Positions 54,530 to 64,000 of a DNA stretch of 64,000 nt are shown here, piece by piece (the stretch's first letter is position 1; each line of letters opens with the position of its first letter). A program made the translations under genes and the position numbers. The stretch is from Zymoseptoria tritici IPO323 (lineage: Eukaryota > Ascomycota > Dothideomycetes > Mycosphaerellales > Mycosphaerellaceae), in NCBI RefSeq assembly GCF_000219625.1, contig NC_018217.1:1240001-1304000 (forward strand). Reading direction: 5' to 3'. The notes under the pieces are model-generated. The model was given only the letters and a program-made list of their open reading frames with translations. It ran no database searches and had not been told where the DNA came from.

Positions 54530-55512
54530 ATGCCTCCCCGATTACAGCTCCTTCGACGGGCATGCGTCGCACTGCCGACGCAACAATCCTATCAACCTCT
54601 GGCGCCGTTCCTGTATCCTTTCATCACCCAGCAGCGCTCCGCATCAATCCTGTCCTCCTTGTCCGATACCAAGGGAGCATACAATAAGAAGATCCGACGT
54701 GGTCGCGGACCAGCAAGCGGCAAGGGAAAGACATCTGGGCGTGGTATGAACGGTCAGAAGCAGCATGGCAAAGTTCCGGCAGGGTTCAATGGAGGACAAA
54801 CACCAGACTGGGTGGTCTCGGGCTCGAGAGGATTCGAGAACCAGTAAGTCGACGACGAACGTTCTATGACCGTAAAATGCTGGGCGCTGACAGTCGTGTT
54901 AGCTTCTCCGTGGACATGAGCAAGGTCAACCTAAACCGCATACAATACTGGATCAATCAAGGCCGATTGGACCCGTCAAAGCCCATCACATTGAGAGAGC
55001 TGAACAAATCGCGCTGCACACATGGCATCAAGGATGGGATCAAACTACTAGCGCGTGGAAAAGAGGAGCTCACAACACCCATCAACATTGTCGTATCTCG
55101 TGCCAGCGCCGATGCGATTGCTGCTGTTGAGAAATTGGGAGGAACCGTTACGACCCGATACTACACCAACTTCGCCATCAGCAAAATTCTGAAGGGAGAG
55201 ATGGACCCTATCAACAGCTTGCAGTCCCGCGCAAGCACAGCGGCTGCGACTGGCGTAGTGGAGGAGGATGCTGCGCAGGTGTTGGAGCAGGACAAGAAGG
55301 TCTACAGATATAGGCTGCCCGACCCAACCAGCCGAAAGCACCTGGAATACTACCGCGATTCCGCGCATCGTGGATACCTGAGCCATCTCGTGGAGGCTGG
55401 TCAAGGACCAAGTTTGTTCTTCAAGACGCCTGGCTCTGGGAAGAAGGATGGGAAGAAGACACCAGGCAAAGCGACCAAGACGCAGCAAAGGGCCGAGAAC
55501 AGATTATGGTAA
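54530..55512 (+). CDS. MRPL10: Mitochondrial large-subunit ribosomal protein uL15m
   Basis: Two exons (54530-54843, 54894-55512) with a 50-nt intron (GTAAGT...GACAG) give 310 residues. An N-terminal presequence (MPPRLQLLRRACVALPTQQ) is followed by the L15 signature KKIRRGRGPASGKGKTSGRG, HGKVPAGFNGGQTP, then VNLNRIQYWINQGRLDPS and ITLRELNKSRC. This is the bacterial L15 fold with a fungal mitochondrial C-terminal extension (RKHLEYYRDSAHRGYLSHL). It works in the mitochondrial ribosome. Confidence 0.94.
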
Positions 55513-55663
55513 CTGTGTTGTGTATGAGACGTGTATACTGGTCTGATTGAGACACTTTCATATCAAGTCCGTTTTGACATTGACTTGTGTAGAGCGGACC
55601 CAGTTCAGGTCAGCAGAAAGCTTCGCCGAGACATGGAACAAAGCTTTTGCTGGTCCGGCCGAT

Positions 55664-57231
55664 CTACGAAACTACAGGTTTGCAGAACGCACGCGTGTGA
55701 CTTGCGTTGAAATGCGGCAAGAAGCATTCCCTCCAAGCGAGACTGTCCGTTGAGGCTTCATCGAGCTGAATGTCAAATCGACGGAACAGTCCCGCAAATG
55801 CAACTTGCAGTTCACACATCGCAAGAGTCTGACCCAGGCAAGCTCTTGGCCCTCGAGAAAACGGTACAAGCCACCTCTCCAGCGAAGAAGCCTCCCTTCC
55901 CAGCCAACGTTCGGGGTCGAACTTTTCAGGAGAAACGAATATGTCAGGGTTCGAGTGCACCATCACCTGAGCCACGCCTACGATTGCTCCAGGAGGAATG
56001 TGGCGACCGCTGATGGTTGCGCCGCTTGAGGGTACGACTCGTGGCAGAGGTGCCGTGACCCCAGGAGCTAGGCGGAGACTCTCTTTGATGACTGCGGCAA
56101 GGAAAGGCAGCTTCTCGAACACTTCCACTCGAGGCTGGCTCTGTAGGTCTGGCCAGACACTCAGCAGCTCCGCCTTCAGCCGAGATATCATCTTCGGGCT
56201 CTGCAGTACATGATAAAGGCCAATGGTGACCGTGTTCCCGACCGAGTCCGCTCCGCCGAAGAGAAGCGCTTGGGTCTCTTCATATAGACTCTGCTGACTA
56301 GGCACGCCTGCTGCTTCATTGGCCTCGGGATCAAGCAGTCGGTGATAGATTGTCGGATGCGATGTCTGCTTGAGTAGCTGCGGATTGCTCGCGACCTCCT
56401 TCACCTGCGCGCCTAGCAATTGCTGTAGATCGACTAGACCACCCAATCCCGGCGCTGTCATCTTCGTCAGCCATCCAGGGAAGCTAAAGACCAGCTTCCT
56501 CACGGCGGAAAAGTGCTTGAAGACAACGAACGTAGGAAGACTGGCGTCCATCGCAACCACGACTGGAGCTTGGAAGTCCTTCGCCTCCGTAGCGTGGATG
56601 TCCTGCGCGAAGCAATACGTGACAATCGTATCCAGAGTGAAACAGCGTAGCGCGAACAGCATATCCGAAGACTTTCCCTCTGCATTCTCCTTGGCGAGGT
56701 GAACACAGAGGCGGTCCATGATGCCTCTCACGACTCTCTGGAGGTCCAAGATCGCACGACGGGAGAAGAGCGGGGCGAGCACGTCTCTGCGTTGCTTGGC
56801 TTCGCGGTAGTGGAGGAACCCAAAGGAGGATGCATCTTCGCCGAAGGATTGGTAAAGAGTCGCTTCTTTTGACCAACGGTTGGATGCATTGTAGATGTCT
56901 AGGTACGCTTCCGGGTCGGCGAATTGAAGCTGTATAGACGGTGTCAGTGTTCGATTCAGCAACGAACTCATGTCACTATGTGTTCGCATGCCTCGTTCGG
57001 TCCGACGCGGACGACTTCGCCGTACTGTGCGTGCAGCTCTCGCAGTACATCGATCCAATTGCGTCCACGAAACACCTCCTGCCAGGTCTTGTACCAGCCG
57101 GTCGATGCGAGAAGTGGTCCTGGAAATTGTGCAAGCGGATGGCGGAAGACATTCGTTAGGAAGGTCCAGGCGAGTTGAGTGACCGCGGCGGCCACAAGAC
57201 CGGACAGTAGAAGCGTGATACTCACAGCCAT
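55664..57231 (-). CDS. Cytochrome P450 monooxygenase
   Basis: Two exons, 56992-57231 and 55664-56929, give 501 residues. N-terminal membrane anchor MAVSITLLLSGLVAAAV, then proline-rich hinge FPGPLLAS. I-helix FGGADSVGNT, ExxR in KESLR (Glu363, Arg366), FDPERW, and haem loop FSRGPRACLG (Cys444). The intron (56991-56930, 62 nt) appears to start with GC: exon end GAG, then GCATGC...CTGAC...ACAG; joining gives VGPNELQFADPEAY, exactly the family pattern. Upstream ATG at 57327 would add 32 residues before the anchor and is less likely. General style resembles CYP58-like fungal P450s; substrate unknown and no cluster partners nearby. Confidence 0.9.
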
Positions 57232-57778
57232 GGACGAGCTGTGTAGCAGTGGCTGTATTGCTCTCGAGGCATCCGGGGTGGCGATGCGCTCTCTATAAAT
57301 ACACTGAGGTACCCACCCGATGAGCATGCACTGAGGTCACAGGAGAACTGGCTCTCGACGAATCATACTGAAATCCCCTGTGTCAACTCGCACTGTGACG
57401 TGAAGTTCGAACCGCTCCTTCAGTCGCTGGTGGTGGCCTAATATGGTCAGCGGCATACATGCTGCACCGCGACATGGATGCCAGCAGACTGCATGACAAG
57501 CGTGTTTGGAGAGTTGAGACGTGTTGTTGGCAGAGTGTTTTTCTGACCAAGTTCTGACTCTGTTTCTCGATGCTACCAACCATCTCATGCAAGTCATCAT
57601 TATGTATGCTGTGCTGTAGCAGTCTGTCCCTTTACTTCGGGAGGGAAGTCCATCTTCCAAATTCAATCGCTGATCGCCTCGCTAAATGGCAAAATTTCCA
57701 ATGCATTAATTGTAAACTCCTCGCCAGCTGTTGCTGTGCGTAATTTCAAGCGTGCTCCATGGCCTGCCCGGCAGGCTC
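57232..57778. other. Intergenic region
   Basis: About 550 bases between two minus-strand genes; probably P450 promoter and rhomboid 3' region. Nothing else supported. Confidence 0.5.
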
Positions 57779-59322
57779 CTACAGCTCGCGCTTAGACGTG
57801 GTAGGCGAGAAGTTGAGGTTGCCGATAGAACACCAATTCGAGCCTCCGACCTTGATGGGCAAGCATGACAAGTACTTGCACCACGAACAGGTGTTCTTCC
57901 AAACGTAGAAGTTCTTCAACAGCAGAATGAAAGCAATCAAGGCGCCCAGTAAAGCAGCGCCGCGGATCGCAATCCAGAGCCACCATACTCCTCGGCGTTT
58001 CTGGAAAAAACCAAGTGGTGACTTGGCGAATCTGCGAAGCCCGTCGCCGCGCTTTTCCTGACGAGCCACAGAGGTGTATGCAACATCGTCTACGTCGTCC
58101 TTGCGACGTGCAATCTCACTGGGTGATCGCAGTAAGCACACTCCCAAGACTAATCCCATAAGGAACCCGCCGATGTGGGAAAAGTTGTCCAATCCCGGGA
58201 GGAGTCCAAGCGCAAATGCGATGACCATATCAACCAAGATGAACATGAGATCCTTGACAGGGCTGGTACGCTCTTTCCAGGTGTAGAGGAGGTCAAGCAA
58301 CGTGATTGCCAGGATTCCAAACAAGCTGCCGGAGCAGCCTGTAGATGCGATGCCCGTCGCGGCGAAGTTGCCGCCGAGTACGAAGCCAAATATGCCGGCC
58401 GCGAAGTAGAGGATAGCAAATCGAATGCTTCCAACCAATTTCTCCACATCTCTTCCGAGAGTGAGCTGCAGAAGCAGATTAAAGGCGATGTGGATGATTC
58501 CGGCATGCAGGAAAATTGGCACAATGAAGCGCCACCATTGATCCGGCGCAGGCTGATCGTCAAGGCTGCCTCCCACTCGAGGGTTTTTGTCGGCGCTGAA
58601 ACCGCAGAGGTCTGAGAGCTGACAGGAGACGCTGTCGCCGGTGGTGGAAGTGGCATTCGGGCAAGGCCATGATATCTGAACATTATTGTCTTGCACATTA
58701 TGCATCGTGTGCATGCACGGCTGCCATCTCGCTCCCATGTTGATGAGCAGGTATTGTGACGGTCCGATCATCGGATTGAACGACGGCTTGATCTGGATAG
58801 GGGTGCCCGTGAGTACAGCTGCCAGATATTGTCAGTCAAGGTCCACTCAATAAATGTGCTCCCAAACCCACCATTCCTTGCTATCTCCGCGATGAAGACG
58901 ATCAATTGCACCGCCGAAAGCACGTAGACTACCCATGTAATCTTCCCTCTGAACCACCCATCCTTGCTCTTGCGCCGCTTCTTCCTCCTCGGGTCAGCAT
59001 CTCTTACAAATGGGTCGTCCTGGTCGGCCGGCTCAATGGGCGACACAATGTTTGTGGAATTGTCCTTAGCCTTTCGACCGTTCAGCGGTATCGCATTGTG
59101 GTCTTCAAAGGGATCTGCATGATCGTGTATCCTCCCACTGGCTCCTGAATATGAGTGTGAAGGCAGCTCGTGGTGGTACGGATGTGCGCGGTCGTCGAAC
59201 GGCGACGTCGGAGAAGAAAGATTCGGTAACGGAGCGTCGTTTCGGGAGGAGTAGTCGTAGTATGGCGAGGGGTATGCTGGAGGATGCGAGCTTTGAGCGT
59301 GGTAGTAGTCGTTGGCGGCCAT
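57779..59322 (-). CDS. Rhomboid-family intramembrane serine protease
   Basis: Two exons, 58872-59322 and 57779-58818, with a 53-nt intron (GTGGGT...CTGAC...GCAG), give 496 residues. A cytosolic Ser/Pro-rich N-terminus of about 125 residues precedes a first membrane segment (WVVYVLSAVQLIVFI). IQIKPSFNPMIGP and LINMGARW are typical of eukaryotic secretory-pathway rhomboids. Catalytic Ser314 sits in GCSGSLFG and His365 in DNFSHIGG; HAGIIHIAFNLL supplies the oxyanion His/Asn. At least six membrane segments. Likely Golgi or plasma membrane. Substrate unknown. Confidence 0.92.
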
Positions 59323-60565
59323 GCTAGGCGAGGACGCAGGTCGTCGGTCTGTTGTCGTGGTGGCGCTCCCGGTCTGCGGATTGATCGAGCGGCGTCTGTG
59401 AAGGAAGGATGCTCGAGAGAGTACGTCGAATGAGCTGCTGCTGGGTATCTTTCTGCGCCGCCGATGCCAACGTCTGTTTCAGGTGCTGGATCCCGTGGCT
59501 GGTGGATTAATGGAGACGCGCGCCGATCTCCAAGCGAAAGAAGGGTCCTCCGGGGCTCTGGGCTCCGCTGGGCTCGACAATAGGGAAAGAAATCAAGATG
59601 AACAAGAACGAGAACGCGAGGCCGTGAGAAAGAAAGGAGAAACTGGTCAAATTATGAGAAGATGCGTGTAGAGCTTAAGGTACGTGAAGCCGTGACTTGT
59701 CGCAGGTCGACTTCGACGATGATGTAAAAGCGGGCGTGATTGTCGCCAGGAATAGAGCGGCAGCAAGTGGGTCGACTACAAGGACAAGGCGACAAGGAGC
59801 CCGCCGGTGGTGACGAAGCTCGTTACGCATTTTCAAACCTCCATCGGTCTGTTCTTTCTCTTCTGAACATGCATTCGATCGATCATCGTGGCCTACGAAA
59901 GCACCACGTCAACGCTCTGGCATCTAACGGCACCGCAGACAGCTCTATAATTTAACAGGATCAAAATCGCCTCCGCCTCTTCTGGCATCACACCTGGAAG
60001 AGCAATTCGCTCGACATGTCATGCTCGCAGTTGGCCGCAATGACCGATGAAGGCACTTTCACGGCACTTCTTACTGAGATCGTCAATAAGATTCATGTAC
60101 TCCAGCTCTTGGTAGCCTGAACTCCGAGGATGTCTACATGTCCGAACAACATGCTTTCCAACGCATCTGTACTGAATATGAGCCGTTTTGTCTGGCATCT
60201 TGAGGAGGGCCAGCGCGAACGGAACCCAACGTCTGCCGAGATGAAGCCCGTCGATGGACTCTAGGACGTCTTTGTCTCGACAATCAGGACTATCTTAGGT
60301 TCTTGTCATGTTGTCGAGCAAAGACAAGAGCTGAACAACGGAGCTTTGAACAATGATCCTCGAAAGCACAAGGAGCAAAGCTGGCAGTTCGACTTGCAAT
60401 CTTAAGGCTTTAAAGTATTGATTGTCCATCTTTCGCGCTCCTCGCTCTACGCGCAAGTCTTTTCGAGGATCTTCATCACTCACGTTTGTACAGTTTCATC
60501 GACGAAGGCACGAGTAGCTCCGGAAGCACTTGTCACATCACACGAATTCACCTCCATCAGTAAAC
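59323..60565. promoter_or_regulatory. Upstream region shared by divergent genes
   Basis: About 1.24 kb between the rhomboid start (-) and a + strand hypothetical gene. A purine-rich tract runs 59580-59660. No gene supported. Confidence 0.45.
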
Positions 60566-61366
60566 ATGTCAGACAAACAACAAACAGCTGCGGTCTTGTC
60601 GCCGACGACTCCTCCTCCTGGACTCAGTTACATGGACTTCTATACCGCCAAAGCTCAGGCAAAGTTCAAGGCTCATCCTGAGCTCATCGAGACCGTTCAG
60701 CTTCGGCAACCAACGCAGTCAGACCTCGCACGGCAGCAACACTCCGACAATCGTCTCGATCAGGTTATTGAGACTTCTAACATCCTCACTCAGGAGGCTC
60801 TTGCCCAGCTCGCCGAGCCTTGCACGACGACTCCTGAGCCCACGTTACACGAGATAGTCGAGATGACCAAAGCCGGAAGATGGATGACTGGTTACCGTGC
60901 GGCCGAGCAGGTCAATCGCGACTGGCTCGACCGCAACCAAGACGATTTCGAGCAAGTCATGGCCTCTATTGACGATCTAGATGCACTTGGCGTCGATCTG
61001 GCCAGTCTCGACGTCGCTACCACTCCTACCATGGCTTGCGGCCCGACGATACCTACCGACCAAGTTGCCCAGGATTGGTTTGCGGGTACATCGAACTTTC
61101 GCGAGGCCACGGATGAAGAGTTTGAGACTGGCCGTCCAACCGAGCTCGGTCTCCTCAGGACTTTAGCCGTGTCCCAGATCGAGAGACCCGCGTCTAGTAA
61201 CAGCACAGTCATCCGTCGCGACAGCCTCATGAAGCCGAGTCAGCCACGATCAAGCTCAGTGCCCTCGCTTCGGTCAGCTTCCTCCAAATCATCGCGGAAA
61301 CGACGGACGTTCCCAGCGCCCAAGAAGACAAACCTCTTGAGTTTTCAGGCGACGTTCTCGTGGTAG
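60566..61366 (+). CDS. Hypothetical protein
   Basis: A single exon; start at 60566 (MSDKQQTAAVLSPTTPPPG) in good context gives 266 residues; an ATG 12 codons upstream is also in frame. No family recognised. Features: SYMDFYTAKAQAKFKAHPELI, a helical Gln/Asp/Glu-rich middle with VIETSNILTQEALAQLAEP and WMTGYRAAEQVNRDWLDRN, and a Ser/Arg-rich basic tail (SSVPSLRSASSKSSRKRR) that could be a nuclear signal. No membrane segment. Confidence 0.65.
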   Translation: MSDKQQTAAVLSPTTPPPGLSYMDFYTAKAQAKFKAHPELIETVQLRQPTQSDLARQQHSDNRLDQVIETSNILTQEALAQLAEPCTTTPEPTLHEIVEMTKAGRWMTGYRAAEQVNRDWLDRNQDDFEQVMASIDDLDALGVDLASLDVATTPTMACGPTIPTDQVAQDWFAGTSNFREATDEEFETGRPTELGLLRTLAVSQIERPASSNSTVIRRDSLMKPSQPRSSSVPSLRSASSKSSRKRRTFPAPKKTNLLSFQATFSW

Positions 61367-61664
61367 GTCTTCTCCGATCTCTCGCTGTACAAATGAAAAG
61401 TTGGTGCGTTTCCATGATATCCACTCTTCAATCCTATTCCCAACATCAATATCAACGTTTCCGGTGTACACCTCTTCTCGTGGCGTGCTTCTGTCTTTCA
61501 TTCGATTGTTCCTTGTGCGCTAATTAATCTCGTAACTTCCAAATCCGGCACAAGCGTCGTTTGTTCGCTTTAGCCTCGAGAGCCTTCAGAAACATTCCTT
61601 TGTGATCGATTTCCACTCCCCAACATCGAGCAGCCAGTCGAGCATTCTTCGAATACACTCCAAC

Positions 61665-62752
61665 ATGGCTCCGACCAAGAAGAACCGCGCCGCTTCGCAG
61701 CGCAACGTGTTGAACACTCTCTCGACATTCAACAGCAAACAGGCGATGTAAGAGAACAATGTCTCGCCACCTCACAAGCCCAGTGCTGACAGATCGACAG
61801 CACCGATAGGAACTCGAACGAGTCCGCCTTGCTCCGTTTGGCCCCAGAGCTACGGAATCGAATTGCGGAATTCGTTCTCCAGCCAGGAAGCATCCATGTA
61901 TATCCTACCGAATCCGGAAAACCCTCCTTCCAAGTCGCAATCTGCAGGCACGGCGTTCCTGAGCCTGAATTCTTCGCAGACTCCAAGCTCCGGGATTCCG
62001 AAATTATCGAAGACCATGACGATCGCCACAGCCTATGCATAGGCCAAGAGTCTTTCGCTGACGTCCCGCGCGAAGTGAGCACCCTGAAGTCTGGTTTTGG
62101 ATATTACCAGAAGCCACGGATCGAAACCCCTGAGAGACCGTCCCTAGCACTACTCCAGACCTGCAGACAGTTGAACTTGGAAATGCGCTTGCTGCCATTT
62201 ACTGGAAACAACTTCGTCTTCGCCACCGACACTAGCAGCACATTCAAGGCCTTCATGCCGAAGCTGACCAGGCCACAGAGGAGGGCCATCAGGTCGATCT
62301 CCATTATCACCGAGTCCTGTTGGCCTGCTCGGAACGAGTTCTCGAGCACCCTTCTGCCAGAGCTGACGTCCGTGGAATCCCTGACAGTGCGCATCAGGAA
62401 TAACGTGGGTCAACGGTGGAGGGGACAGGATATCACGGCGTTCAAGGCGCTGGAAGATCTGGCACGTCTACCGCTCCGATCTGTGTCTGTCGTGTACTGG
62501 AATGTTTTCGGAGAACAGGAGGAGCTACAGGCCGATCGCACTGCTCAAGAGCTGCGGACGTTCCTGCTGCGCGATTGGGCTGACATCAGCGCGGAGAGGA
62601 AGCAAGCGGACCGAGACGCCAAGCTGGCGGTCCAGCAGAGAGAGACGATGGAGATCCTGCGCAAAGCGACAGAGCAGGGTCGCAAGCTTCGCAGTGAGAA
62701 GTCGAAGAATCTGGTTGGAGGCAAGTTCACTCCAAGGCTTGCCGGGCGTTAG
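61665..62752 (+). CDS. Fungal F-box-like/hypothetical protein
   Basis: Two exons, 61665-61747 (MAPTKKNRAASQRNVLNTL) and 61801-62752, with a 53-nt intron (GTAAGA...CTGAC...ACAG), give 344 residues. ALLRLAPELRNRIAEFVLQ is the short motif seen at the start of a very large group of fungal proteins with F-box-like N-termini; ALLQTCRQLNLEMRLLPF about 90 residues later is the second common motif of the same group. C-terminus is a charged helix. Function unknown; some relatives may be substrate adaptors. It is the last ordinary gene before the right transposon. Confidence 0.72.
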
Positions 62753-63164
62753 CACGAGCTGAGATCTTTGCGATTGCTTTGCGTACCTGTCCTGCTAGCT
62801 TGTCTGTACTTTCGGCTCACGCATGTACTTGTATTATTTGAAACGCCTGTGCCAGTCGATAAGGGCACGTTCGGAGAATCCTCACGCCTTATTCAACCTT
62901 ATATATATAAGGTTACCGAACGCCAAATTGCAGCTAATTGATATAGCGTTAGTTAAATGTAGTTACCGAACGGTTGTGAGCATGTAAGGCTGGCGTGAAT
63001 AAGGCTATCTTACCGCTGTATATTATGTAGAGTTTGATTTACTTCGGCTTGCCCTTTTAGGCAATCCGGAGCTAATATAAGGCAGTTGCGTGAACTGGAC
63101 CTTAACACCTCTATTTCGCAGTAATTTATGGCTATTCGGCTATATTGTAGGCCCTTGCAGGGCT

Positions 63165-63565
63165 ATATATTACCTTATGTTACTACTACTACTACCACTA
63201 CCTTCTAACACTAACAACACTACGCACACCCGCTTTCTTACCCTTACCGGTAGTAGCCGCCCCTCCCCCCCCCTTTAGCCGCCGACGACGAGAACGACGA
63301 GAACGACGAGAATCGCTTAATTGTGCGTCTACGGCAGGGCTCTTAGCTGTATATATATTATTACTACTACTACTACTACCCTCTAACAACAATAACACCA
63401 CGCACACCCGCTTTCTTACCCTTACCGGTGGTAGGGTGGTAGTCCGGCCGACGCACTCTTACTCTACACCGGTAGTAGTAGTCCGGCCGACGCACTCTTA
63501 CTCTACACCGGTAGTAGTGCTGCCGCCCCCCTCCCCCTCGACGAGAACGACGAGAACGACAAGTT
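63165..63565. repeat. Imperfect direct duplication with nested tandem repeats
   Basis: Two related blocks each contain TTACTACTACTAC runs, CACCCGCTTTCTTACCCTTA-type sequence (about 63228 and 63408) and GACGAGAACGACGAGAACGA runs. Inside the second block a 39-bp unit is repeated in tandem (63441-63479 and 63480-63518, starting AGTCCGGCCGACGCAC). Confidence 0.7.
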
Positions 63566-63690
63566 GAAGGGGTTTCTAGCGCTCTTATTAGCCAGCCGTT
63601 TAACACCGGATTCGGCGTTTCTAGCGTTCGTACGAGTCGTTTGCGCGAGTAAGAGATATCCGGCGGTCGTACTAGTAGATACTACGAGAA

Positions 63691-64000
63691 ATGGATAAGA
63701 TAGCTCGTTTAACCGGTATCGATAAGGTAGTGTTAGAAGCGGCTATTACCGCGGCTGTGCACGTTGTTAACTACTATAGCTATAACTATCTTAACTTCGC
63801 TAGTAACAGGGCTGCATATAAACAACAGACGTACGCCGGTACAAGGATTACGAGCTATCTGTTAAACAACAAGGTGGACTTGTTTAAGACCTGTCGAATT
63901 AGTACGGCTACATTCTATACGTTGCTATAGAAGCTCGTCGACGCCGGTAGACTAGATTCGAGCTGTTATCTAACTACCGCAGAGCGCTTAGTGCACTTCT
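63691..64000 (+). pseudogene. N-terminal part of a Harbinger-like (DDE) transposase
   Basis: From ATG 63691 (MDKIARLTGIDKVV) the frame reaches a TAG at 63928-63930 that fits a CAG changed by RIP, and continues in frame to the window edge. The part with RITSYLLNNKVDLFKTCR, TFYTLL and the following LVDAGRLDSS and TTAERLVHF resembles the region before the DDE domain of PIF/Harbinger (HARBI1/ALP1-like) transposases. The DDE residues themselves lie outside the window. Confidence 0.5.

Larger units (their letters stand above)
62880..64000 (+). mobile_element. RIP-altered DNA transposon, cut by the window edge
   Basis: Sequence changes sharply after the F-box-like gene: TpA-rich, simple repeats and TAG stops. 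Near the left side are a palindrome CCTTATATATATAAGG (62896-62911), a repeated GTTACCGAACG (62913 and about 62962), and an inverted pair GCCTTATTCA/TGAATAAGGC (62887 and about 62996). These may be ends, but no firm terminal repeat is seen. The 3' end lies outside the window. Confidence 0.55.

Overview
The window is nuclear DNA of a filamentous ascomycete, most likely a dothideomycete. Evidence: short 40-130 nt introns with fungal branch points (CTNAC), compact gene spacing, typical Pezizomycotina families (hybrid histidine kinase, ALO1, P450, type II NADH dehydrogenase, GPI protein), and transposons heavily altered by a RIP-like process (CpA to TpA). The class-level placement is inference from gene style.

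Layout. 1-4965: a short-chain dehydrogenase (-), a protein-kinase-like gene (+), a small hypothetical gene, and the 5' part of a membrane-protein gene. 4966-23136: an 18-kb transposon nest sitting inside that membrane-protein gene. 23147-24345: the 3' part of the broken gene. 24534-62752: ordinary gene-rich DNA with SDA1, a DUF829 hydrolase, an SRPBCC protein, a DDRGK1-like protein, ALO1, RPS25, ARL3, a GAF hybrid histidine kinase with one nonsense codon, a frameshifted acyl-CoA thioesterase, a type II NADH dehydrogenase, a GPI-type secreted protein, a cyclin preceded by about 6 kb without recognisable genes, mitochondrial uL15, a P450, a rhomboid protease and two hypothetical genes. 62880-64000: a second, unrelated repeat-rich transposon cut by the window edge.

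The main discovery candidate is the outer element of the nest. It has 23-24-bp terminal inverted repeats (4966-4988 and 23114-23136) and a target-site duplication of 8 or 10 bp. Removing one duplication copy restores an uninterrupted reading frame in the host gene. Without its nested passenger it is about 11.2 kb. Allowing for RIP-type stops it shows five genes: a DUF6589-like protein (+), a coiled-coil protein with a Lys/Ser/Gly-rich tail (-), a Cys-rich zinc-binding-like protein (+), an unknown basic protein (-) and a RecQ-like helicase (-). An 8-bp motif, TTCGGGGC, recurs at least 16 times across it. I know of no described transposon family with this combination of parts, though I could not search.

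Inside the coiled-coil gene lies a complete Ty3/gypsy chromovirus (9140-16066) with 215-bp LTRs and a CGCGG target duplication. It carries a spliced gene on the strand opposite to pol (about 9640-10588), whose three introns all keep frame. Event order read from the sequence: membrane gene, then outer element insertion, then retrotransposon insertion, with RIP acting on both elements.

Coordinates of spliced genes give the outer bounds; exon limits are in the evidence text.
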